64,000 nt of DNA from assembly GCF_000471905.2 (NCBI RefSeq), contig NW_006500065.1, forward strand, positions 3,354,450 through 3,418,449, given 5' to 3'. Below, piece by piece: positions 44,895 through 55,149 of this stretch. The notes below the pieces were generated by a model. It was not told the origin of the DNA, made no database searches, and was given only the letters and a program-made list of their open reading frames with translations. Position 1 is the stretch's first letter. Each line of letters opens with the position of its first letter. A program made the position numbers and the translations under genes. This stretch comes from Amborella trichopoda. Lineage: Eukaryota; Streptophyta; Magnoliopsida; Amborellales; Amborellaceae.

Positions 44895-45457
44895 CTTGTA
44901 CGATGAACGGTTGGATTTCACATACGGAGGCTTCAAAGCTACTATAAATTATGGCCATTGTATTTCAAGATTTTGGCCAAAAACTCAAGACGACTAAATC
45001 TTCGCTCGGACGCAAAATCGAGCTATGTTTGTTGCAATATGATCATGACGGCATGCTCAGTGTGATTCAGCAAAGAAATCATGAAGAAACATCAAGGAAC
45101 GAGCACACAATCCATCCAAATTTTTCAAGATTCATGCAAAATTAAAGTTTCATGATCATGGCTTAAAAACATGATTCATGGCTCGAAGTTGGTATCAAAT
45201 CGATCGCCATGCTGAGCTCCACAAGAAAATAAACATCTTTTGATCAAACAGGCATCAGAACAACCCCGGATTAGTCATGAAAGATCACGCAAGTTCTCGA
45301 GCAACAGCTGGGATTGTTCTGAAATTTCACACATTGTTTGGCAAAGGCAAAAAAGTATTTTTGCACCCATTTTAAGAATTTATTTTAATTCAATTAAACT
45401 GTAATTATCCTCAATTTTAGGTAGTTTTGGGTGCACACCCATGTTTAAGCCTAATTC

Positions 45458-45521
45458 TATGTAAACATGCAAAGCCAAATTGTAAAGGACCTTAGGTTCA
45501 TTTCATACAACGATCAATAAA
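45458..45521 (+). promoter_or_regulatory. Degenerate TATA box and AATAAA of copy C
   Basis: The TATA position reads TATGTAAACATG instead of TATAAATACATG, so the box is weakened by mutation. AATAAA follows at 45516-45521, then the CT-rich leader. Confidence 0.55.
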
Positions 45522-45599
45522 ATTCCAATTTCCTCTTAACCTCATGGGTGCGTCTTGGAGATATAGAGAGGAGAGAGAAGAAAAGGGTCGATACCCTTC

Positions 45600-45960
45600 G
45601 ATAACGTAACTTTCTCTCTCCTCCTCTCTCTGCCCCTCTTTCTCTCTCCTCCTCCCTTTCTCTCTCCTCCTTGCTTTCTCTCTTCTCCTCTCTTTCTTTC
45701 TCCTCATCTCTATCTCTCCTCCTCTATTTCTCTCTCCTCATCTCCATTTCACCTTCTCTTTCTTCTTCTTATTCCTATCCCTCTGTCTCTTCTTCTCATC
45801 TTTATCTCTCTTTCTCTCTCTTCTTCTCATCCTATCTCTCTTTCTCTCTCTTCTTCTCATCCCTTTCTCTTTCTCTCTCTTTTTCTCATCTCTATCTCTC
45901 TTTCTCTCCATTCTTCTCATCTTTATCTCTCTCTCTTTTTCTCATCTCTATCTCTCTTTT
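45600..45960. repeat. CT-rich tract of the 5' LTR of C
   Basis: TCTCTCTTTCTCTCTTCTTC-type words with interspersed CATC. Equivalent to the GA-rich tracts of the minus-oriented LTRs. No coding potential. Confidence 0.9.
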
Positions 45961-45964
45961 TGCT

Positions 45965-46400
45965 CTTCATCTAACACAGTCGGTGAAGCCTAGTGCCGAC
46001 AACATTCTCTCTCTCTTCTTTTCTAACACAGTCGACGAAGCCTAACACCGATTGCATCCTCTCTCTCTTCTCGTCTAACACACTAAGAGAAGCCAAGTGC
46101 TGATTGCTTTTTCTCTCTCTTCTCTATCCATCATAGTCGGTGAAACCTAGTACCGATTGTACCCTCTGCCTTCTCTGCCCAACACAGTCGATGAAGCCTA
46201 ACACCGACTGCATCCTCTCTCTTCTCTATCCAACACAGTCAGAGAAGCCTAGTGTCAACTACATCCTCTCTCTTCTCGTATAACATAATCGATAAAGCCT
46301 AATACTAACTGCATCCTCTCTCTCTTCCCATCTAACACAGTCGATGAAGCCTAGCACCGACTACATCTTCTCTCTCTTCTTTGCCTAGCACATTAGCGAT
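45965..46400. repeat. About 55-bp repeat with hairpin, eight copies (5' LTR of C)
   Basis: Units of the form CATCCTCTCTCTCTTCTCGTC, TAACACAGTCGGTGAAGCC, TAGCACCGACTG. The outer words pair: at about 46134-46159 CAGTCGGT faces ACCGATTG (eight pairs, one G-T) around GAAACCTAGT. The partner LTR has seven related units at 57610-57990, one with a perfect GCAGTC/GACTGC stem. Confidence 0.85.
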
Positions 46401-47213
46401 GCTCAGCGTCGTCTGTGTTTTTCTCTCTTCCCTCATATTCTTCTTTTTCTTTCTTTCTCTTCCCACTCCTTTACTTTCTCTTCTTCTCTTATCTTGGTCT
46501 TTGTAGGTTTTGTCTTTGTGATATATGTTGTTTCTATTATTCTTTCATTTGATTAAAGAGGGGTTGAGATTAGCCTATCATGATAGTCATGCCGTCTAGC
46601 TATAATGTCGTTGTGCCAAAATTATTGTGCCTGCTTTATTGCCACGACAGACTAACCATCGTTTCTTGCTAGTCAGTATCAGTATTGACGTTTAGTAGTA
46701 ATCCTGTTGAGCTGGTCTGAGTTACCGAGCCCAGTTTACTGCCACGTCAAGCCAATTACTCATCAGCTTAGTCACTGTGTTGATCTCCCCACCTGGTCAA
46801 ATTCTTCTCTCCCCCATGTTTCTTCTTTCATTCTTCTCTTCTTCTTTTGAATGTGCATGCTTGTGTATGTTCACCAAAGGGGCTACATGAGGTTTATTGA
46901 CCCACCTGCCTTATAATATTTTCCATGTGTGTGATTGTAGAGAACATGAGAATACAAGCCAAAAGAAGCGATTTCGAACCAGTACTATTACTGAGGGGAT
47001 TTCTTCATGATCTAAGAGGGCGACCACAAGAGTCAACCCAAGTAAGTCCCGAACTCCCCTTAAATTTCTCTCACATTGGTTGGTAATACCTGCCCTTGTT
47101 TTCGAATAAGGTTCCAAAGAGAATGATCACAAAAGTCCCGGGTATCCCCAAAACCCGAGACGCGTGCTGCCTGATCATCCGGATCTAGAGGGCGAGATGA
47201 AGGCACCTAACCA

Positions 47214-47235
47214 GCTTGGCGACTTCACTGGGGAC
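47214..47235 (+). other. Primer-binding site of copy C
   Basis: GCTTGGCGACTTCACTGGGG directly after the LTR end. The best preserved site in the window. In Ogre-type elements a TGGCGACT site has been assigned to a tRNA-Arg primer; that assignment is by analogy and not checked here. Confidence 0.7.
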
Positions 47236-47308
47236 TTACTACCCCTTAGTTGGATCGTACTTGTTTGACTAAGTTTCTCCTTTTATTTTTTGTATTCACA
47301 CATCACTT

Positions 47309-48425
47309 ATGGTTCCTTGGTTCTGTAACCCATTCATCCAAATCAGGGATTTTCTCATCCCCACATTAGCAAGTGTCCCCAGGGAACAAGTTCCTTTAAC
47401 TTCGTTCCCAACCCTTCTTTTGAGCAAAGACCCTAGGTCTAGCTCCCAGGTCTTAACCTGGATTGGTGTGAGGAGGGACCTAAAAATCCCTAACTCCCCA
47501 TCTCCTTGCTCTGGTGGAACCTCCACCCTACATAGGTGGCGCACACGCCACCGCTTATAGCATGCACCCAGCCATCGACAACTATTTTGTCGGTCGTGTT
47601 GCCATGGTACGCCGGAAGGCTACTCAGTCCCTCTGCAAAAGGCAAGCAAGTTATCATTACGTCTGTGGAAGGCTACCCCCCACATTCTTGCGCTACAACG
47701 AGTGTCTTTCTCTAGAGGCAGAGACCCCGTGGCCTCCACGCCTCACACACACCACAAGGCTCATGGGTCACCCACTCGAGCCACAATGGGGCAACCCTTG
47801 TGCTACATTGAGTCAGAATCCAGGATCGGACCTCTCAAGGCCAAGTCCGATGCACGCTGCGCACATGCATCTCACTACTCGGGGCAACACCATCATTGTG
47901 CCAACTCGAGTACACAGGAGACGACCTCCTTGTCCTCCGACTCAGCACACACAAGCGCACCCTGTAAAGGGCATGCCTCCACTTGTTCCCTTACAGACAC
48001 CAGCTCATATTTCTCGGCCTCCTAAGACCAGACCACTTGCTCGGGCCTGGGCTAACCCCCAGGTCACCTATGATCCTTCTTCAAGGGGCGCACAAGCGTC
48101 ACAATTTCAAACAGCCCCTTGCCCTCGACTCAAGCGTCCTCATGAGTCAACCATGTTTTTCCATGTTCCTCCTCCTTCGAGCAAGCACCTTCAGCCTTGG
48201 TACTCGAAGACCTTCCCCAAGAGTACCATCGTGAACCAACCTCGTCATTTCGCTCATGTCTCTAGAGCCCACAAGAGAGCTCGGGGCAAAGACCTCATGG
48301 AAGATCGAGTCCTTCATCCTCCCCGGCCCAAGATGACTCCATCCTTTGTTGCACCTGATGGAGACAGCTCTCTCTTGTGTAAAAAGAGCCAACCAGCTGC
48401 AGTCTCGATCACTGTTTTGACGTGA
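47309..48425 (+). pseudogene. Leader ORF of copy C (best preserved)
   Basis: Starts MVPWFCNPFIQIRDFLIPTL at 47309. After 83 codons the frame ends, and a second frame (47514-48425, 303 codons) carries on over the same homologous region, so one frameshift near 47520 splits an ORF of about 370 codons. The protein is rich in Pro, His, Arg and Thr. It ends with SRAHKRARGKDL and SLLCKKSQPA, matching the start of gag in A and B. Conserved order of the leader in all copies indicates it was translated. Role unknown: an N-terminal extension of gag, or the extra ORF that some Tat-lineage elements have before gag. Confidence 0.7.
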
Positions 48426-51187
48426 GGTCCATCAAAACCTCGAAGCTAAATGAGATAGGGGTCTGCGAATTCTCACTAAGTAAGTCACCGAGGTGATCAG
48501 GGTAACTAACTCTGATGACCCTCTTCGCCTGAACCCCTTCTACCGTCTTCAGATGACAAAGCCTGAAGAAAAGCTCCATGAGCCTTACACTATGGTTAAT
48601 GTTGTAGAAAATGACCCAGCCCCTCGTCAGCCACAGTCCTAAGACCGTCGAGAACCAGTCCTCACATGATCGGCATACAAAAGTCGAGTTCAATCAGGGC
48701 ACGTTGACCCTCGACTGACTGATCTGTCGCGTGCGAGTCATCAAGCTCGCAAGCCCTCAACCGCAGCTAGGGTTGACCCTTCTAAAGAACAGTCAGCGTG
48801 ATGGTTATAGATGAACCTAACTCGCAGGAAGACAGCATGAACAAGGTTTAGGATATGGTGCATGCGATGATGGAAAAGATCGATCGTATAGACGTCGCAC
48901 GCTAATCAACTAATCATGAGGTCAATTCCCATCACGCTGCCCCACAGGACAATTCTGTCCCTCACCCCGTCTCACAGGCAGACATCGATGCTATGGTGAC
49001 CTATAGCTTAAAGAACAGGAAAATTCTAGGGATACAGGGGGCAATGCCTTATCAAAGGTCGTACCCTTCATATATTTGACTAGGTTTCGTTTCCCTCATA
49101 TTACAAGAAAAGGAAGTTTTCGCTATTCAATGGGACCATGTCCACGAATCAGCATATCTGCCCACTTTCAGGCAGCATGTCGAGAAACCACGGCTGATGG
49201 GAGACTCCTTCTCCATCAGTTTGTTGAAAACCTTGATGGCCCAGCTTTTCAATGGTATGCTCGACTTCTCCCGAACTCGGTACATACGCGGGAGGAAATG
49301 GAAAACCTGTTCTATTAACGCTTCTATGGGGTCGAGAGAGAGGTTCAAACCATCAACCTTCTCACCCTAACTCAAGACCTCGAGGAGCCCATGGACCAGT
49401 TCATATAAAGATTGGAGAAATTTGGCTGCTCGCCATCCTAATCCTATGCCCGAGAAGGAAGCAGTCCAAACTTGCATGCGGAACATGCGACCCGAGATCG
49501 CTCTATATGTTGAGGCCTATAATCTGACCTCCAAGTCAGAATTGATCTCTAAATCAGTTCGTATAGAAAGTCTATCATGCCACCACGACGAGTCACGACA
49601 ACCGTCTGCAAGCTCAGTGAACAATCGTGGCGATGGTAGCTATCAAAACAGCACATGGGGCAGCCAACAGAAAGGAGTAATCTGTGCAGCCGTCACAGTC
49701 ACTGATCTAAAGAAGACTCCCTCCCAAACTTTGGACCTCTCCAAAGGGGTGGGCACGGCGAAGACAACTCCCCAGGAAGGCAAGCAACAACAGTCGTACA
49801 ACCGAGTACCCCCACTGACTAACCTTGATTGGGGTGATTATTTCACAAAAAATAGGAACAAGGTCTACCCCTTTGAGTAGGAATGGATCCCGACGTTGTT
49901 CCAGTTATTATTGGAACAGAATATGATTCAGCTTCCAGAAGCAAAGTTCCTTGAGCAAGCTGAACTTGACACTTACGTGAATTACTGTGCTTACCATCGA
50001 AGGATCAATCATCCCACAGATGACTGCTACACGTTGAAAGATATTATTAAGGCCCTGATTCAGAAGGGTTAGATAAAGCTTGAAGACTTAAAGAAGGTCT
50101 TCTGGACAGCTGAGGCCTCCCACGCAGTAACCGTCCAAGAAGAAGATGAAGCGCCTAGCATCCTTCATGCCTTCTTTGTTATAATGCTTCAAGAACGCAT
50201 AATCACACTGAAGCAGGCAAGGAAACCTCGATGCCTTGCTAAGGGGACCGAGGACCGTTGGTGCCTGTATCACCAGATATGGGGTCACTACCTGTGGGAA
50301 TGCACCAGTTTCCATGATATATTCGCAAAGAAAATGCGGGAATGTCAGGAGTTTTTACAACGTCCCAGGGACTGGCCCCCAAGCCACTATTCCGCCAATG
50401 CAAGAGGACCTCCCAACACAGGACCTTCCTAATAACGATTCAGACTCTATTGAACCCTTGACTTCCCATCCATGGATAGTCCACCACGGGCAAAGCAGAC
50501 TCAAGTCCTTAAGACGAGAAGCAGTTCGCCAAGCTAAGGTCGTTCACAAGCCGAGTGAGACGAATCAAACACCACCTCAGAAAACCAGAAGGAGACGGGC
50601 ACCAAGGGCTACTGGCGAGAAAAACAAGATGGTTCAACTGCCACTTGAGCAAGAATTTCTCAGGCCTCTTCCCCCACTGCCAACTTTACTGGATTTCATC
50701 CATGGAACTAACCTCCTTCCTTCTCATTGAGAGGACCTCCCAGAGTAATCTTCCACTCAGAGCACGTCCAATGAGGGTGACAACGTTAAAAGCACTCCCC
50801 ATCGGTCTAAAGCATGGGAAAGAACTAAAAGACCCCCTGCACACGTCCGACCCTGGTCATGACGTGAAAAGCTGCCCAGATCGGTCTGATGAGTGGAATG
50901 ACCTTAAAAGTCCCCCACCTTCTAACCGTTATCCTTCTTCTTCTTCTGCTTTTCATCCTTCCACTTCTATGTCTCCTGCATGTACAACCTCGAGATGCCC
51001 AGACTTCGAGGCTCTCGATAGAGAATTCAAAAGGATCAACATAAGCAGGACGCAATGGAAATGCTTGAGAAAGACCCTGGCACAGGTGGTAGGATTCCTA
51101 ACAGTTGCTGATGCCCTATCAGCTAAAGCTAAGGCAGAGACACCTTCTTCAAAGAAGCACAAAAAGTTGAAGCCAAAGAAACCCTAG
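48426..51187 (+). pseudogene. Gag of copy C
   Basis: After a degenerate N-terminal part (48426-49070) the core runs 49076-49318 with FVENLDGPAFQWYARLLPNS. A stop and frameshift follow, then 49422-49880 with ARHPNPMPEKEAVQTCMRNM and the basic QKGVICAAVTVTDLKKT region. The first knuckle CAYHRRINHPTDDC is at about 49986-50025 and the second, CLYHQIWGHYLWEC, at about 50263-50305. Both have C-x2-H-x4-H-x4-C spacing. The C-terminal part (50555-51187, 210 codons) contains RSDEWNDLKSPPPSN and a short Ser run and ends KKHKKLKPKKP. Non-functional. Confidence 0.85.
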
Positions 51188-51812
51188 TGGCCCCCTGAGC
51201 CCGACTTTGGGCAGAGACCGAGAGAGTCAAGAGGGCAAAGTTTCTATTCTCATGAAGCTTGCCATAAGGTACAAGTCTATGAAGCATCAGCCAACACGGG
51301 GCAAACACTGCAGGAACCCGTACAAATACCGTGTGATTCAAATGAAGACACATCTTGCCCAACCACCGTTGAACCTCAATTTCCCTCGAAATTTCAACAC
51401 AAGCTTCTACAGCTTGATAGGCTTTCCACGTTTGAGGTTGACCTTTCCATCCCTCGGTTCGAGAAAGGCACAGAAATCGTGACCTACTTTGGGCCCCTAT
51501 TGGAGGTAGAGATGTCAGGATCATGGGTCTCTGCACTTGAGGTTGATGAAAAGACCCCTGAATACAACGAGAAGGAGTTGCACAAAGCCCCAGAAGATTG
51601 GGAAGAAGGCGGTCAAGCTACTGCTGACGAGCTCGAAGAAATAAATCTAGGAGATGAGGCCCACCTTAGGCCTACTTTTATCTCTGCAAATATGTCTCCA
51701 TAAGCCACTTTCTTGCGAGCAAATCGAGACGTCTTTGCCTGACATTATGATGAGATGCCGGGTTTAGACCCTCAAATCTCCGTTCATCGTCTCGGCATTG
51801 ACCCTCCTTCGG
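51188..51812 (+). pseudogene. Pol start of copy C, cut before RT
   Basis: Contains FEVDLSIPRFEKGTEIV, then 51479-51703 with MSGSWVSALEVDEKTPE and the acidic EDWEEGGQATADELEEINLG segment. After stops comes the very beginning of the RT region (MPGLDPQISVHRLGIDPPS). At about 51813 the sequence jumps to integrase, so all RT motifs and both RNases H are absent. Confidence 0.8.
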
Positions 51813-52640
51813 CAATGGGTCATGCTTTCATTCTAGCTGCAGCAAATTACTTTTTTAAATGGGCTGAAGCGGTCCCCCTTATGTAAGTTCTTAGGACAAC
51901 AGTTGCTAACTTTGTTCGACATCACATTATATATCGGTTTGGGGTCTCTGACTGGATTATATCTGACAATGGTCCCCAGTTTCAGTGCTACCATATTGAT
52001 CACTTGGTCAATCAGTTTGGTTTTGAGTGGAAGTACTCGACTATGTACCACCCTCGAGTGAATGGCTTAGCTGAGGCCTTCAATAAGATTTTGTGTAATG
52101 TTTTACGAAAATCGGTATAAAAAACAAAGAAGAACTGGCACGAGAAGCTTCCCGAAGCGCTATAGGCTTATCGTACTACTATAAGAAATTCTATTGATTC
52201 CACTCCTTATTCTTTGGTCTATGGGGGTAAAGTAGTTTTACCTCTCGAAATTCGAATCCCTTCACTGCGAGTTTCTATTACCAAGGAATAACCAAAGAAG
52301 AGAGTGTCATGCTTCGGTATCAAGAATTGGATGAGCTTGATGAAAAGAGGCTAGAGGCTCAGCAGAACTTTGAACTCAACCAAGGGACAATGAAGAGGGT
52401 TTTTGACAAGTCTGTAAGGCCCGCTCATTCACTCGTGGTGATCTAGTTCTAGCAGTCAAGAGGCCTATTGTTATTCATGGTCGGCATAAAGGGAAGTTTG
52501 AGCCTAAGTGAGAAGGTCCCTTTATAGTAAAAAAAGCTCGTCAAATGGAGCCTACATACTGGCACATCTTGAGGTAGAGGAGGCAATGCCCCCTATCAAT
52601 GGGCGATAACTAAAGAAGTACTATCCGTGATGCATATTCA
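51813..52640 (+). pseudogene. Integrase fragment of copy C
   Basis: Enters in the core domain at MGHAFILAAANYFFKWAEAV, so the zinc-binding domain and first catalytic Asp are deleted. It retains HHIIYRFGVSDWIISDNGPQ with the second Asp, KYSTMYHPRVNGLAEAFNKI with the Glu, and SIDSTPYSLVYGGKVVLPLE. After a frameshift come C-terminal pieces matching 34290-34688 of B. At least five stops. Together with the RT deletion, C could only have moved with proteins supplied by other copies. Confidence 0.85.
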
Positions 52641-53091
52641 AAGGAAAGAGACTCAACGTAAAAATAAGCACGACGGTCCAAACAAAGTCTAACTCTTTTT
52701 ATTGCAGCAAAAACGAGTTACAAGTTACAAGCTCAAAAGCCCATTATTAGAGTACAGTTATGATTCTCTTGCATCTGAGGATAAGGGGACGGTTATAGGC
52801 CAAAAGAAAATCTCTCCCAGAAGAAGCAAACCCACGAAAGAATGCTCTATTAGACGTAGCAAACCCACCAAAGAAGCACCCTCATCATGAAAAAGAAGCA
52901 AAACCACTTGGAGAGTCATCTTCAACTCATCTGACGAGTGTCGTCATAAGAGGACGGTTACAGGCCAAAAGACGAAGCGAAACCACTCGGAGAAGTTAGC
53001 TTCAGTTCATCCGATGTGTATATCCAACATACAAGCTAGATATCTCATATGACATGTATATCAAACATATAAGGCAGAATTCATTCGACGT

Positions 53092-53496
53092 GTGTATCAA
53101 ACATACAAGGCAGGCTGCTCTGACAAGGAACTGGCTTATGATGGAGAGCATACCCTGATCACAATAGATGCCATTCCACAAAACAACATGAACTTCACTC
53201 TTGTGCTGGAGGACTTGGCTTCCAACACGTATTACATGCCATGCCTTACCATCATTCACCACCCTTTGCCGGCCCATGAACATCGTCGAGCGCCGCAATT
53301 CCTGCATGTAACTTACTGGCACATGCGAGCAGCACTGTGCGCGTCATCACAGGCCACATATGCTGATGAGCGTCGTCCGAAGCCAGCGCCGGCTGTGTCC
53401 TCCAAAGGCCAGCGCCGGCTATGCTCCCAACTCCTAGCACCGACTGCCTTTCTTGAGGATTGGTGTCGGCTGTGTCAGTGCTGGTTATACCTCTAA
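53092..53496 (+). CDS. Hypothetical sense ORF in the 3'UTR of C (134 codons), doubtful
   Basis: The first part (KELAYDGEHT, PQNNMN, LVLEDL, HHPLPA) is matched in A at 15094-14867. The rest translates the GCCGGCTGTG repeat and is not conserved. The complementary strand is open too (53002-53322). No recognised domain, no start context that stands out. May be noncoding sequence kept for another reason. Confidence 0.25.
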   Translation: MYQTYKAGCSDKELAYDGEHTLITIDAIPQNNMNFTLVLEDLASNTYYMPCLTIIHHPLPAHEHRRAPQFLHVTYWHMRAALCASSQATYADERRPKPAPAVSSKGQRRLCSQLLAPTAFLEDWCRLCQCWLYL

Positions 53497-53540
53497 CTAT
53501 CAGCGCCGGCTGTACCTTTGTTAACACCGGCTCTGTCGTG
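53390..53540. repeat. GCCAGCGCCGGCTGTG repeats
   Basis: Four to five units of about 30 bp with the core AGCGCCGGCTGTGTC. Similar AGCACCGGCTGTG repeats return at 54450-54740. Related repeats are in B at 33480-33640. Confidence 0.75.
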
Positions 53541-54220
53541 ATTGTTCGCCTCCCAAGAATCCTCGTTTTCAAGGCTTAAGTTCCTTCACCTTCCCAACGG
53601 TTGCATGATTTATCAGCGCAACCGTCCACCTCCTGCGACAGTTCACCTCCTGTGACCGTTCATCTTCCCCTAACCTTTTGGTTTCTCGTCGGAACTCCTT
53701 TTCCGCTGACGGCCCCTGCGATGGTCCACCTCCCATGACCGTTCGTTCCCTGACCCTTCGGTTTCTCACCGGAACTTCTCCTACATGGTTGAAAACCCAC
53801 TGTAAGACTTTCTCTTCCTGCGCCTTGGCCAGAAAGTCACCCAAAACAATGTCGGGAAACCTCTACAATGCTACCAAATCGTCGGTAACACTCCCTAAAA
53901 CCACTGAAAAACTCTTAAAGCATGCGAAAATGCCCACTGCTGCTCCAACCGGCAAAACCTCAGCCCAAAACTCCTTGTCCTCCTGGAAAATTCCTTGGAG
54001 AACTCTCTTTTCTTGCTCCCTTTTCCTGCAACTTCACCAATCCCTGGAAAAAACTTCTCCTTGGCTTGCCAAAACACTTGATCTCCTACCAGAAACTTGA
54101 AGCCTTGTCGGAATCCCACTGCTTGCCGGATCTTCTACCAAGCACCCTCTGCTCACTGTTAAAATTTTTAATTTTTTTTTACCTTCGGTGAAAAAGTGAA
54201 GGAAAATGAGGTTTTACCCC

Positions 54221-54229
54221 CTTATATAG
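54221..54229 (-). promoter_or_regulatory. Antisense TATA box in the 3'UTR of C
   Basis: Minus strand GCTATATAAGGGGGTAAAACC, the counterpart of 13991 and 32853. GGGTCGAGCTTTGACCCGAG and a second GGGTC/GACCC motif lie upstream (54305-54390). Confidence 0.55.
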
Positions 54230-54794
54230 CCAACACTACCCTCAAACATCCCTCACAAACTGGGAATTCCAATCGTGTCCTGGAAAGCCAAACGACGATG
54301 GGCCGGGTCGAGCTTTGACCCGAGGCCCAAGGTAACTCTCATCGCCACCTGTAAAATTTCAACAAGCGGGCTGGATCGGGTCAAGGCTCGGGTCATGGCT
54401 CAAATATTAATCCATACCCAATGTCGAATATGCGGTTGAAGTTACCTAGCATCGACTGTGTTTCACCAACCACAGCACCGGATGTGTGCTCGGCAACTCA
54501 ACGCCGGTTGTGTCCAAGTGATAGCACAGCACCGGCTGTGTGTTCAGCAACTCAATGCTGGTTGTGTTCAAGCAATAGCACGGGCCATCCTCAGCACCGC
54601 CTGTGTTTTTAACAATCCAGTGCCTGTGTTTTTAAGAAGCAGTGTTGATAGTTTTCAGCGTTAGTTGTGTTTGCGAAGACATAGAGCCGGCTGAATGCTC
54701 AAGAAATAATGGTTGTTGCACCTGGTGCCGGCTGTATTTTAAACAGCCTATTGTCACCTACTTCAGGCTGAAGTCGTGTGTGTCCTATCATTAT

Positions 54795-55130
54795 TATCCC
54801 CAGTAAAGTTGCACCTTGACTCTAACCTATTATCCCCGGCAAAGTGGAACCCAGGTCGATTAAACTCAGTTCATGACTTCTCATTTCCAGTAAGAGAGCC
54901 ATACGCATATTATTATCCCCAGTGGAGTTAGGGTTGTTTTTTCTGCTGCAATCCCCAATGGTCTGCTTTACACTTAGTTACTCTATCCTCAAGGATACAA
55001 AAGACCCACATTTGTCACCTCTTCCCTAATAAGGTCAGCTTTCCTATCTAGACCCCTCATCGATCCTACCTATCATATCCCCAGGGATTTAGACTGCTAC
55101 CCACAGACCTATTCCCCACAAAGGCTCATC
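54795..55130 (-). repeat. PBS-like repeats (C)
   Basis: On the plus strand the motif appears as TATCCCCAGTGGAGTT (best copy at 54920), i.e. AACTCCACTGGGGATA on the minus strand. About seven spaced, imperfect copies. Confidence 0.6.
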
Positions 55131-55149
55131 TACATGTCGACCCAAGCCA

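Larger units (their letters stand above)
44141..47213 (+). mobile_element. 5' LTR of copy C
   Basis: A full-length 3073-bp LTR from TGTTTGAATGCATTTTTCAG to GGCACCTAACCA. U3 palindrome degenerate (about 44540-44555), TATA-like TATGTAAA at 45458, AATAAA at 45516-45521, long CT-rich tract (45600-45960), 55-bp hairpin repeats (45965-46400), conserved end. Its end half matches 57525-58819 at about nine bases in ten by eye, so that is its partner 3' LTR. Left flank is the cut LTR of B. Confidence 0.85.

Noticed and set aside
53092..53322. Host gene fragment captured by the element
   Set aside because: The same block is present in A and B at the same place, and neither strand gives a recognisable domain.
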